Assembly (NCBI GenBank): GCA_005777185.1
Contig: SXNL01000226.1
Coordinates: 1 to 64,000, forward strand
Source: Myxococcales bacterium
GTDB lineage: Bacteria > Myxococcota_A > Polyangia > Polyangiales > Polyangiaceae
DNA: 64,000 nucleotides
Reading direction: 5' to 3'
Every line of letters begins with the position of its first letter. Position 1 is the first letter of the stretch. This document shows, piece by piece, positions 1 to 9,207 of the stretch. A model generated the notes under the pieces. It made no database searches and was not told where the DNA came from. It worked only from the letters and a program-made list of their open reading frames with translations. The position numbers and the translations under genes were made by a program.

Positions 1-840
1 GACGCCGGTTCGTCGGGCGCCAGCGGCGCCAGCGGCGCCAGCGGAACCAGCGGCACCAGCGGCACCAGCGGCACCAGCGGCACCAGCGGCACCAGCGGCA
101 CCAGCGGCACCAGCGGCACCAGCGGCACCGCCGACGCCGGCCAGGACTCCGGCGGGCCCGGGCCGGCGCCGACGAAGTCGTGCCCGATCACCAAGAACGC
201 CGAAGGCTGCTTCAAGCTGAGCACGTCGAAGGGCTCATACTGGGCCCGTCTCCCGGAGGACTACAAGGTCTCGGCGCCCGATCCCCGCCCGATGATCGTC
301 CTCCTCCACGGTTGCGGCGATACGGCGCAGAACTTCGTCGACTGGGGCGGCGCGCAGTGGGAGGTGCGCTCCACGCACGAGTTCATCGCGATGGCCGTCG
401 ACACCAGCCCGGTGAACGCGTGCTGGGATCCCGTCGGCGACGAGGCGAAGGTGACCGCGGCGATCGACGACATCTCGTCGTGCTTCTGGGTGCACCAGAA
501 GAAGATCACCATGGCCGGCTACTCCGCCGGCGGCTTCGGAGCCTACCACTACGCGCTCAGCCACGCGGAGCGCTTCGCCGGCCTCCTCGCGTACAAGACG
601 GGGCTCCCCTCGGGCGCGGACGCGCTGCTCGCGGGGGCGGCATGGCAGCTCCCGATCGTGCACTTCGCGGGCACGAACGACTCGAGTTTTCCGATCGCGG
701 GGGTCAAGTCCGACTGGGCCAAGATCAAGGCCGCCGGCTTCCCCCTGAAGACGATCGAGAAGCCCGTCAATCACAACGGCGAGGCCGACGACTGGCGCCT
801 CGTCCTGCACCCCGAGATGACCGGGTGGATCGCGCCCTGA
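1..840 (+). CDS. Partial (5' truncated) secreted esterase, PHB depolymerase/LpqC-like alpha/beta hydrolase, with GAS/GTS repeat linker
   Basis: Frame 1 is open from base 1: DAGSSGASGAS(GTS)n...KSCPITKNAEGCF...MIVLLHGCGDTAQNFVDWGG...MAGYSAGGFGAYHYAL; G-x-S-x-G nucleophile motif; stop at 840. Confidence 0.85.
   Translation, partial: DAGSSGASGASGASGTSGTSGTSGTSGTSGTSGTSGTSGTSGTADAGQDSGGPGPAPTKSCPITKNAEGCFKLSTSKGSYWARLPEDYKVSAPDPRPMIVLLHGCGDTAQNFVDWGGAQWEVRSTHEFIAMAVDTSPVNACWDPVGDEAKVTAAIDDISSCFWVHQKKITMAGYSAGGFGAYHYALSHAERFAGLLAYKTGLPSGADALLAGAAWQLPIVHFAGTNDSSFPIAGVKSDWAKIKAAGFPLKTIEKPVNHNGEADDWRLVLHPEMTGWIAP
16..123 (+). repeat. 12 tandem 9-bp units (ggcgccagc x3, then ggaaccagc/ggcaccagc x9) encoding Gly-Ala-Ser / Gly-Thr-Ser linker
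   Basis: Direct reading of the sequence; in frame with the downstream hydrolase. Confidence 0.95.
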
Positions 841-905
841 TCCGTTCGTACCGCGAAAACTCCCGTGATTCGGGCGCCTTCTGCTAGGGTGGGCCCTCTT
901 CGTCG

Positions 906-3053
906 ATGCCAAAGGCCCCCCGCGCCGTCGTCCTCCTCGGCTCCCAGCGCTTCGATCCCTCGCTCGGAGCCGCCGTCTCGGATCTCAGGGTCGAGGGGCG
1001 CTTCGCGCTCATCACGGCCGGCTGGCAGGAGCGCGAGGACGAGGACGAGGAGCTGGCGGAGCACCTCGGCGGCAACACCGTCAACCTGAAGCTCCACGCG
1101 CGCGCGGAGCAGATCTTCCGCGCCGATCCGGAGCTGCACGCGGCGCACCGCGAGCGGCAGACGCTGCTCCGCCACCGCCAGGACTTCTACCGGATCCGGC
1201 TGGAGCACGAACTCGAGGCCGAGCGCGTCATCCGCGGCCGCCAGGCCCCCGCCGCCATCCTCGAGCAGGAGACCCAGGCGTCGATCGAGTCCATCCGCGC
1301 GCTCGACGGGTGGCACCTCGCGCAGTGCGCGCTCGTGCACGAGGAGTTCGAGTCGAAGTGGCGCCTCGGCGAGCGGCCCTCCGTCGCCCGGCACCGCCGC
1401 GAGATCGCCGCGCTCCTCGAGGACTGCGCCGCGGTTGCCATCACGGGCGGCCACGTCGCGACGCTCGCGAACCGGCTCGCGATGTTCGACATCGGAGAGC
1501 TCGTCGGCGGCAAGGTCGTCTTCGCGTGGACGGGCGGCGCCATCGCGATCTCCGAGCGCATCGTGCTCTTCCACGAGCAGCCGCCCCAGGGGCCGGGCGC
1601 GAGCGAGATCCTCGAGTCGGGCCTCGGCCTCGTGCCCGGCGTCGTCGTGATGCCGCAGGCCGAGGAGCGGCTGCTCCTCGACGCCAAGGACAGGGTTCAG
1701 ATGACGGCGCGCCGCTTCGAGCCCGACCTCTGCCTCGCGCTGCCGGCCCGCTCGCGCGTGACGTGGAAGAAGGGCAAGCTGACCCAGGCCGTGGGGGCGA
1801 TCCAGCTCTGCGCCGACGGCGAGGCCATCCTGCTCTCGAAGGCCGGCCGCACCGTGGAGCGCGCGTCGGCCCGCATCCGGGCGACCCGGCCGCCTCCGTC
1901 GCTCCTCCTCGGACCGCCGCGCCTGGCGATCGACGCCTTCATCCACGACCGGCCCGACGCGAAGAAGGTCCAGCGCTTCCTCAAGATGCACAAGTTCCCC
2001 ATCGTGGAGGGGACGAGCGTCACCTTCGTGTGGACCGGCCACGGCGACGGGGTCAGCCTCCGACACTGGGTGTACGGGCTCGAGACGTCGAACGCCCTCG
2101 CGCGGGTCGAGGGCACGGACCTCTTCTACCTCACGCTCGAGATCCCCAAGAGATCACGTGTAGAATACAAGTTCGAGATCCACCGCGGCGGCACGAGCCA
2201 GTGGATCGAGGACCCGCTGAACCCGAACCGCGCCCGCGATCCCTTCGGCGCCAACTCCGTCCTCCAGAGCGACGGCTACGAGCTCCCGTCGTGGACGAAC
2301 CCCGACCCCATCGCGCGCCCGGGCGTGCTCGAGCCCTTCGCGTTCGAGAGCAAGGCGCTGGGCGCCGTCCGGACGGGCAAGATCTACCTCCCGGCGCGCT
2401 TCCGCCGCACGCGGCAGTACCCGCTCCTCGTCGTGCACGACGGCTCCGACTACATCAACTACGCGCGCATGAAGACGGTGCTCGACAACCTGATCGAGCA
2501 CCTCGAGATCCCGGACCTCATCGTGGCCTTCACCGACTCGCCGGACCGACTCCGCGAGTACGCCAACGACGAGGCGCACGCACGCTTCCTCACCGAGGAG
2601 CTCGCCGTCGACCTCGCGAAGCGCTTCCCGCTCTTCGACCGCCCGCAGGCGCGCTGCCTGATGGGCGCGTCCTTCGGCGCCGTCGCCGCCTTCTCGACCG
2701 CCTGGCGTTATCCGGGCTTCTGGGGCCGCCTCCTCCTGCAGTCCGGCTCCTTCGCGTTCACGGACATCGGCAAGGGCAACCGCCGCGGCCCGCTGTTCGA
2801 CCGCGTCGTCGAGTTCGTCAACGCGTACCGCGAGAAGCCCAGCGCGGTATCCGAGCGCGTGTTCGTGAGCTGCGGCGTGTACGAGTCGCTCATCTACGAG
2901 AACCGATCCATGGTCCCGCTCCTCGACGCGGTGGGCATGCAGGTCCGGTTCGTCGAGGCCCGCGACGGGCACAACTGGGAGAACTGGCGCGATCGGCTGC
3001 GAGAGGGGCTCTCCTGGCTCTTCCCAGGGCCGCTCATGTTCGTGTACGAGTGA
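906..3053 (+). CDS. Fusion: N-terminal peptidase S51/cyanophycinase-like domain, central CBM48/AMPK-type beta-sandwich, C-terminal enterochelin-esterase-like alpha/beta hydrolase
   Basis: ITGGHVATLANRLAMF...WTGGAIAIS...GLGLVPGVVVMPQ (S51-like); TFVWTGHGDGVSLRHWVYG...YLTLEIPKRSRVEYKFEI (CBM48-like); YPLLVVHDGSDYINY...LMGASFGAVAAFSTAWRYPGFWG (esterase, GASFG). Confidence 0.8.
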   Translation: MPKAPRAVVLLGSQRFDPSLGAAVSDLRVEGRFALITAGWQEREDEDEELAEHLGGNTVNLKLHARAEQIFRADPELHAAHRERQTLLRHRQDFYRIRLEHELEAERVIRGRQAPAAILEQETQASIESIRALDGWHLAQCALVHEEFESKWRLGERPSVARHRREIAALLEDCAAVAITGGHVATLANRLAMFDIGELVGGKVVFAWTGGAIAISERIVLFHEQPPQGPGASEILESGLGLVPGVVVMPQAEERLLLDAKDRVQMTARRFEPDLCLALPARSRVTWKKGKLTQAVGAIQLCADGEAILLSKAGRTVERASARIRATRPPPSLLLGPPRLAIDAFIHDRPDAKKVQRFLKMHKFPIVEGTSVTFVWTGHGDGVSLRHWVYGLETSNALARVEGTDLFYLTLEIPKRSRVEYKFEIHRGGTSQWIEDPLNPNRARDPFGANSVLQSDGYELPSWTNPDPIARPGVLEPFAFESKALGAVRTGKIYLPARFRRTRQYPLLVVHDGSDYINYARMKTVLDNLIEHLEIPDLIVAFTDSPDRLREYANDEAHARFLTEELAVDLAKRFPLFDRPQARCLMGASFGAVAAFSTAWRYPGFWGRLLLQSGSFAFTDIGKGNRRGPLFDRVVEFVNAYREKPSAVSERVFVSCGVYESLIYENRSMVPLLDAVGMQVRFVEARDGHNWENWRDRLREGLSWLFPGPLMFVYE

Positions 3054-3060
3054 GGTAGGG

Positions 3061-4305
3061 ATGGCGGAGATCACGCGTCACATAGGACTGTCCCTGGGTG
3101 CCGACATCTGCTGGCCCGCGTGCTTCGAGCACATGATGCGGCGGCTCGACCTCCGCATCCCCCACGAGGGCGACACCGTGCGCTTCGAGGTGTCGCGCGT
3201 CTACATCGAGCCGTTCGACCTCAGGCAGGGCTGCAAGTACGACGTCGTCATCGACCGGCTCACGCACTGGTACCACACCAGCCGCGAGTGGATAAAGAAG
3301 GCGATCGTGATGAACGATCTCTACGTGTTCAACAACCCGTGGAGCGTCCAGGCCAACGAGAAGCACACCAGCTACGTCGCGATGATGCACCTCGGCATGC
3401 CCATCCCGGCGACATGGATGGTGCCGCCCAAGAGCTATGAGCCCACGCCCGACCTCAAGCCGACGCTCTCGCAGTACGCCAAGCTGTTCGACGTCACGCG
3501 CGTCGGCGACATCATCGGGTGGCCCGCGTTCATGAAGCCGTACGACGGCGGCGGCTGGCGGGCGGTCACGCGCGTCGCCAACGCCGAAGCGGCGCGGGCG
3601 GCCTACGACGAGAGCGGCAAGGCCGTCATGCACGTGCAGTCGTCGGTGGAGGGGTTCGACCTGTTCGTTCGCTGCATCGGCTTCGGCCCGCAGACGCGGT
3701 GCGTGCTGTACGATCCTTCGGCGCCGCTCCACGATCGGTACACGACGAAGACGGCGTTCATGTCCGCGGCCGACGCCGAGCACCTGCGCAAGGTGACGCT
3801 CACGATCAACGCCTTCTTCGGGTGGGAGTTCAACTCCTGCGAGGCTCTCCGCAAGGGCTCGACGTGGCATCCGATCGACTTCGCGAACCCGTGCCCCGAC
3901 TCGCAGGTGACGTCGCTCCACTACCACTTCCCGTGGCTCGTCGGCGCGTACCTCAGATGGGCGATCTACACGGCCGCCACCAAGAAGAGGATGCGCAAGA
4001 CGCTCGACTGGGAGCCCTTCTACGAGATCGCGAAGAGGGACCTCCCGTACGAGGACAAGCTCGACCTCTACGCGAAGGTCGCCGACGAGAGGTTCGAGAC
4101 CGCGCGCTTCGAGGAGTTCTGCCACCGGCACCTCGGCCACCTCGACGCCGAGCTGTACGCGTTCTTCACCACCGAGGAGGCGAAGACGGCGGTGCGCGCG
4201 AAGGTCGCGGCGCTGTTCCCGGCGCACGAGGTGGAGCGGTTCACCGAGCTGTTCTGGTCGCGGATCCAGGAGTGGCGGGCCGATCAGAAGGCGCCCCCCG
4301 GCTGA
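3061..4305 (+). CDS. ATP-grasp-fold ligase-like protein
   Basis: 414 aa; PATWMVPPKSY...IIGWPAFMKPYDGGGWRAVTRV...VEGFDLFVRCIGFG resembles the ATP-grasp core; 7 nt downstream of the previous stop. Confidence 0.65.
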   Translation: MAEITRHIGLSLGADICWPACFEHMMRRLDLRIPHEGDTVRFEVSRVYIEPFDLRQGCKYDVVIDRLTHWYHTSREWIKKAIVMNDLYVFNNPWSVQANEKHTSYVAMMHLGMPIPATWMVPPKSYEPTPDLKPTLSQYAKLFDVTRVGDIIGWPAFMKPYDGGGWRAVTRVANAEAARAAYDESGKAVMHVQSSVEGFDLFVRCIGFGPQTRCVLYDPSAPLHDRYTTKTAFMSAADAEHLRKVTLTINAFFGWEFNSCEALRKGSTWHPIDFANPCPDSQVTSLHYHFPWLVGAYLRWAIYTAATKKRMRKTLDWEPFYEIAKRDLPYEDKLDLYAKVADERFETARFEEFCHRHLGHLDAELYAFFTTEEAKTAVRAKVAALFPAHEVERFTELFWSRIQEWRADQKAPPG

Positions 4306-4372
4306 AGCGGCCGAGGGCCCCGGCGTCGGCCGTCCACGCGTGGGCGGGCTTCGAACGGCGAGGGCGAGTCGA

Positions 4373-5137
4373 CTACCGGCGCGCGACCTTGTGCTTCACG
4401 GTCTCCCTCGCGACGAGGGCGACGAAGCGCGAGTTCGTGCTCATGTAGCGGCGAAGGAGCTTTCGGGGCTCCATCGCCATGCGCCACGCCCACTCGAGGC
4501 CCGCCTTCTGCAGCGGGACGGGCGCGCGCTTCACGAAGCCGGCGATCACGTCGAACGCGCCGCCCACGCCCAGGACGACGGGCGTGTCGAGCTCGTCCCG
4601 GAAGCGCTCGCTCCACACCTCCTTGAACGGGACGGGCATCCCCATGAGGAGCACGTCGGCGCGCGCGTCGCGGATCATGCGCACGACGTCCGGGTAGTCG
4701 GGCTCCTTGAAGTAGCCGTTGCGCGCGCCTGCGATGGTGACCTTCGGATACTTCTCCTCGATGACGGACACGAGCTTGTCGAGCCGCTCCTGCGTCGTGC
4801 CGAGCAGGAAGATGCGGAGCCCCCGCTCGCCGCCGGTCTCGAGGAGGCGCTTCATGAGGTCGACGCCCGACACACGCTCGGGCACTGGCGTCTCGAACAG
4901 CTTGCTCGTCCATACGAGGGGCTGACCGTCGACGACGACCAGATCGGCCCTCTCGACCGCGTTCCGGAGCGCCGGATCATCACGCATCATGACCAGGATG
5001 GACACGTTCACCGTGATGATGGTGTGCGTGCGCCGCGGCGTCTCGTCCCGCCACGCGTAGATGATCTCGAGCGCCCGGTCCTCCGTCAGCGAGTGGAACG
5101 TGACGCCGAGGAGGTCGACCTTGGGCGCGACGTCCAT
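4373..5137 (-). CDS. WecG/TagA/CpsF family glycosyltransferase
   Basis: HTIITVNVSILVMMRDDPALRNAVERADLVVVDGQPLVW...ERVSGVDLM...RIFLLGTTQERLDK...GYF...LLMGMPVPFKEVW...VVLGVGGAFDVIAG. Confidence 0.92.
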   Translation of the reverse strand: MDVAPKVDLLGVTFHSLTEDRALEIIYAWRDETPRRTHTIITVNVSILVMMRDDPALRNAVERADLVVVDGQPLVWTSKLFETPVPERVSGVDLMKRLLETGGERGLRIFLLGTTQERLDKLVSVIEEKYPKVTIAGARNGYFKEPDYPDVVRMIRDARADVLLMGMPVPFKEVWSERFRDELDTPVVLGVGGAFDVIAGFVKRAPVPLQKAGLEWAWRMAMEPRKLLRRYMSTNSRFVALVARETVKHKVARR

Positions 5138-5144
5138 GCCGAGC

Positions 5145-5834
5145 TCACTTGCCGGGCTTGTTCTTGAACGCGGCCGGCTCGGGGGCCGGCTCCAGGACCT
5201 CGATCTTGCTGTAGGTCATGACACCGTACTGCGGATCGGAGACGAGGCCCGTCGACGACTTGCCGAAGGTGTAGCCGTACTTGCCCGTGACCTTGACCTT
5301 CGCCCCCACCGAGGGCAGCGGGAAGGGCACATCGACCTGCCAGATCTCGTCCTTCACGAGCTCCTTCGGCGCCTCCTTGAGGCCCTTGTACTTCTCCATC
5401 GCGTCGTACACGGTCGCGAAGTTCTTCGCCCAGCCCATGACGCGGACCCGCGCCTTCGCCTCGGTCTTCGAGTCGGCGATCCAGAAGGTGGGGATGTCCG
5501 ACTTGCAGTCGTCATCGTCCTTCTTGCCCGTCTTGTGGATCGCGCACGAGGGCGCGGTCGGGATGTTCGACTCGACGATGTAGCCGGTGAGGCTGATGTC
5601 CTTCTCGGTCACCTCGCCCGCGTGGTAGCGGCTCTTGAGGTGGTGGCTGGCGCCGGCGATCGTGTAGGAGTCGGCGACCTTGACCGAGAGGTTCGGCAAG
5701 GTGGGGACCTGGGCCACGTTCGGCTTGCGCCCCGACCACGCGGGCGCGGCCTTGTAGGGCTCGTCGTTGCTCCCGCAGCCGGCAGCCATGGTTGCGGTGA
5801 GAAGGGCGAAAAGGGCGATCGCGGCGGTCCTCAT
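5145..5834 (-). CDS. Lipoprotein of unknown function
   Basis: MRTAAIALFALLTATMAAGC lipobox; start re-assigned inside ORF 5145..5912. Confidence 0.8.
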   Translation of the reverse strand: MRTAAIALFALLTATMAAGCGSNDEPYKAAPAWSGRKPNVAQVPTLPNLSVKVADSYTIAGASHHLKSRYHAGEVTEKDISLTGYIVESNIPTAPSCAIHKTGKKDDDDCKSDIPTFWIADSKTEAKARVRVMGWAKNFATVYDAMEKYKGLKEAPKELVKDEIWQVDVPFPLPSVGAKVKVTGKYGYTFGKSSTGLVSDPQYGVMTYSKIEVLEPAPEPAAFKNKPGK

Positions 5835-6004
5835 AAGCGCCTGTGAATACCACAGGTCGCGGGCCCGTGGCGCCGAAACCGAAGCCCCCGCCCGGAGGAA
5901 CCAAGAAAGCATAGCTCAATCGTTTCAGCGTGTTAGAGTGTCATGCTGGTTCCAGAATCGGGTCCGGGCTAGCTTTTCGAGTTGGCTCACTCCCAGAGGC
6001 GCGC

Positions 6005-7177
6005 ATGAGAACTCACCTTCCCTTCCTGCCCTTCCTGCTCCTGCCCGCGCTCGTCGTCGCGGCCTGTGCGAACTCGATCACCTCCCCGGACGAAGAGAAG
6101 GCGAAGGCCGCCGCCGACGGCGGTGACCCCAACAACCCGATCAACCCGTCCGGGGACGACACCAACGCCCCGCCGCACGCCCTCGCGACGCTCACGCTGG
6201 GCGAGCAGCACGCGGCGATCGACGGGCTGAGCGCGCCGGTCATCAGCGCGGTGTTCATCCCCGACTCCAAGCTGGCGAAGAGCTGCACGCGGAAGATCGG
6301 GACGTGCGAGGCCACGCAGATCCCGAAGTGCATGACCGGCACCACCCCCGGGTGCGCTGGCGGCGAGGCGTGCACGTTCGACGACATCTGCCAGCCGAAG
6401 TGCGTGAAGACGTGCACGCGCGCGTGCAGCGCGGGCGAGGAGTGCTTCTTCAATCCGTCCGCGTCGGACGGCTCGGGGATGGACTGCCGGAAGACGACGC
6501 GCTTCGACGCGGGCGCGATCGCGTTCGCGGGCACCACGGAGTCGATCTCGCTGTTCCCGCCCTACACGACGCGCCCCACCGGCAACGGCGCGCCGTTCCT
6601 CCCCGGGACCGAGCTCCGCGTCATCGCGACCGGCGCGAAGGAAGCCGGCTTCGAGAAGTTCGACGAGAAGTTCAAGGCCACGACGTTCATCGAGACGAAC
6701 CCGTCCCTGAGGAAGCTGTCGAAGTCGGTCGTGTTCGGCGGAGGGACGATCCCGCTCGGGTGGGACCCGGGCGCGGACGTGGTGGTCATCTCGCTGTCTG
6801 GCCCGGGCGGCACGGTCACGTGCAAGGTCGACGACAAGGCCGGCAAGTACGAGGTTTCGCGCTCCGCGGTCGAGGCGGCGATGGGCGAGTCCACGACGAC
6901 GACCGGCACGCTCTCGCTGATGGTGGCGCGCGAGCGCAAGGAGGTCCGCAAGGACAAGAAGACGGTCGGCTCGCTGCCCGGGCAGACCGTCCCCTCCGTC
7001 GGCTGGCTCGAGCTCGTGACGACGTCGGGCGAGACGGCCACCTTCGCTTCGTGCGGATCGGGGACCACGATCTGCGGGGAGCAGTGCGTGAACACCACGA
7101 GCGACTCGAAGAACTGCGGGCAGTGCGGGAAGTTGTGCGCCGCGGGGTTGGTCTGCTCGGCCAGCGTTTGCCGCTAG
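6005..7177 (+). CDS. Cys-rich lipoprotein, paralog of the convergent gene 7193-8371
   Basis: MRTHLPFLPFLLLPALVVAAC lipobox; C-terminal CGEQCVN...NCGQCGKLCAAGLVCSASVCR. Confidence 0.85.
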   Translation: MRTHLPFLPFLLLPALVVAACANSITSPDEEKAKAAADGGDPNNPINPSGDDTNAPPHALATLTLGEQHAAIDGLSAPVISAVFIPDSKLAKSCTRKIGTCEATQIPKCMTGTTPGCAGGEACTFDDICQPKCVKTCTRACSAGEECFFNPSASDGSGMDCRKTTRFDAGAIAFAGTTESISLFPPYTTRPTGNGAPFLPGTELRVIATGAKEAGFEKFDEKFKATTFIETNPSLRKLSKSVVFGGGTIPLGWDPGADVVVISLSGPGGTVTCKVDDKAGKYEVSRSAVEAAMGESTTTTGTLSLMVARERKEVRKDKKTVGSLPGQTVPSVGWLELVTTSGETATFASCGSGTTICGEQCVNTTSDSKNCGQCGKLCAAGLVCSASVCR

Positions 7178-7195
7178 CGGGTCGGTAACCCGCTA
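7175..7195. terminator. Perfect 8-bp stem / 5-nt loop hairpin (tagcgggt-cggta-acccgcta) spanning both convergent stop codons; possible bidirectional terminator
   Basis: Direct reading; arms are exact reverse complements and each contains the TAG stop of one convergent gene. Confidence 0.5.
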
Positions 7196-8371
7196 CCTGC
7201 AGACGCCGCTCGAGCAGTACTGCGAGGACAGGCACGTCCGCCCGCACGCGCCGCAGTTCTTCGGGTCGGACAGCGTGTTCACGCACACCTCGCCACACGC
7301 GGCGATGCCCGTGCCCGCGCCGCAGGACGTGAAGCTCGCCACCTCGCTCGATCGCGTCACGAGCTCGAGCCAGCCGACCGCCTGCATGGGCTGGCCGGGG
7401 AGCGAGCCCACCGTCTTCGAGGACTTCTTGACCTCCTTGCGCTCGCGGGAGACCGAGATCGAGAGTGCGCTCGAGGAGGTCGTGGACTCGCCGATCGCCG
7501 CTTCGAGGACGGCGCGCTGGATCTCGAACTTGCCCGCCTTGTCGTCCGCCTTGCACGTCGCCACGCCGCCGCCACCGCTCACGGTGACGACGACCGCGTC
7601 CTCCCCGGGCTCCCACGCGACGGGGATCGATCCCGATCCGAACACGGCGGCGCGCGATAGCTTGCGGAGCGAGGGGTTCGTCTCCAGGAAGCTCGTGGCC
7701 TTGAACCTCTCCTCGAAGCGGGCGAACCCGGCCTCCTTCGCGCCCGTGGCCACGACCTTGATCTCGCTCCCCGGCACGAACGGCGCGCCGTTGCCCTCGG
7801 GACGCACCGCGTAGGGCGGGAACAGCGAGATCGCCTGCGTGGTGCCGCTGAACGCGATCGCGCCCGCGTCGAAGCGCGTGCTCTTCTTGCACTCCATCCC
7901 GCTCGCGTCGGGCGCCGACGTGGAGAAGAAGCACTCCTCCCCTGCCGTGCACGCCTTCGTGCAAGCCTTCACGCAGCGCGGCTGACAGATGTCGTCGAAC
8001 GCGCAGGCCTCCCCGGACGGGCAGCCCACCGTGCCGCCGGTCGTGCACCTCGGGACCTGCGTGACCTCGCAGGTGCCGACCTTGCGGTTGCAGCCCTTGG
8101 CGAGCTTGGCGTCCGGCAGGAACGTCGCGCTGATGACCGGTGTGCTGAGCCCGTCCGACGCCGAGTGCTGCTCGCCGAGGACGATCGTCCCGAGGGCGTG
8201 CGGCGGCGCGCTGTCGTCGTCCGCCGTCCCGGCGGCGGGATCCTGCGCGGCCGACGCCGGATCCGCGGTCTTGTCGTCCGCCGAGCGGACCGAGTTGGCG
8301 CACGCCACGCCGAGGAGCGCGAGGGAGACGATGGAGAGGGCCTGGGGGAGATGGGAAGCGAAGGAGCGCAT
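7193..8371 (-). CDS. Cys-rich lipoprotein, paralog of 6005-7177
   Basis: MRSFASHLPQALSIVSLALLGVAC lipobox; long co-linear similarity (PPHAL.T..LGEQH...DGLS.PVISA.F.PD.KLAK.C.RK.GTCE.TQ...). Confidence 0.88.
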   Translation of the reverse strand: MRSFASHLPQALSIVSLALLGVACANSVRSADDKTADPASAAQDPAAGTADDDSAPPHALGTIVLGEQHSASDGLSTPVISATFLPDAKLAKGCNRKVGTCEVTQVPRCTTGGTVGCPSGEACAFDDICQPRCVKACTKACTAGEECFFSTSAPDASGMECKKSTRFDAGAIAFSGTTQAISLFPPYAVRPEGNGAPFVPGSEIKVVATGAKEAGFARFEERFKATSFLETNPSLRKLSRAAVFGSGSIPVAWEPGEDAVVVTVSGGGGVATCKADDKAGKFEIQRAVLEAAIGESTTSSSALSISVSRERKEVKKSSKTVGSLPGQPMQAVGWLELVTRSSEVASFTSCGAGTGIAACGEVCVNTLSDPKNCGACGRTCLSSQYCSSGVCR

Positions 8372-8414
8372 GCCCTGTCGTACGCGGCGGCGGCTCGGTT
8401 CTTCCCCGCAGCGG

Positions 8415-9098
8415 TCACGGACACGCGGTGAGCGCGTCGATCCACACCCCGCCGGCGCAGAGCGCGAAGGCGCGCTCGCACGTCACGCCCCCGTCCGCCC
8501 CGCCGGCGTCGGCCGCGCCCCCCGTGCACTTGTCCGCCATGGACTTCGCGAGCGCGTCGCTCGACTCCCAGACGGCCAGGAAGATGTCGGTGACGGTCGA
8601 GGGGTCGCCCGAATACGCGAGCGCGTCGGTCTTGCACTTCCCGACGTTGGCCTGGCCACACGTGGCGCAATACCGGTCGAGGAGGTCCTGCTGGGCGGCC
8701 GTCATGGCCTTGCCGGGGTACGTCCGGTACTGGCAGTCGTCCGCCTTCTTCGCCCCGCAGTTGGCCGCGGTGAGACACGCGAGCTCCGCCGCCTGCTTCT
8801 GCGCGCTGTTCAGCTTCTCGTTCGCGACGCACACGGGGGTGAAGTCGGCGCCGCACTCGATGGGGAAGCCGCACGCCTGGAGGAAGCTCTTCTTCCGCGA
8901 GCACACGTCTGTGCCTGCGTCGAAGTCGCCGTCGAGCACGACGCTCGCGGCGTCGCGACCTGCCTCGATCACGGTCCCAGGGCCGGCCTCGGCCGGGATG
9001 CCCGGCGCGCTCGTGGTGCTCGAACAGGCCGCGAAGAGGACGGCGCCCACGGGCGCGAGGACGACCGCGAAGGCGAAGCGGAGGCGCATGGTGTTCAT
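8415..9098 (-). CDS. Cys-rich lipoprotein of unknown function
   Basis: MNTMRLRFAFAVVLAPVGAVLFAAC lipobox; start re-assigned inside ORF 8415..9791. Confidence 0.75.
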   Translation of the reverse strand: MNTMRLRFAFAVVLAPVGAVLFAACSSTTSAPGIPAEAGPGTVIEAGRDAASVVLDGDFDAGTDVCSRKKSFLQACGFPIECGADFTPVCVANEKLNSAQKQAAELACLTAANCGAKKADDCQYRTYPGKAMTAAQQDLLDRYCATCGQANVGKCKTDALAYSGDPSTVTDIFLAVWESSDALAKSMADKCTGGAADAGGADGGVTCERAFALCAGGVWIDALTACP

Positions 9099-9207
9099 CG
9101 TAGTACAGCGCCAGGGGCGCGAGGGGATCATGTCGCTCGTGACACCCCGGGGCGGAAGCGCGCGTGGCCCTTTTGTCCGCACACCGCGGCCGTGGTAGAC
9201 ACGCGCC

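Noticed and set aside
16-123. Tandem repeats as a CRISPR array
   Set aside because: 9-bp contiguous units without spacers, in frame inside a coding region
771-2066. 431-aa minus-strand ORF
   Set aside because: Antisense to the S51/esterase fusion; R/A/E-rich shadow composition and no family motif
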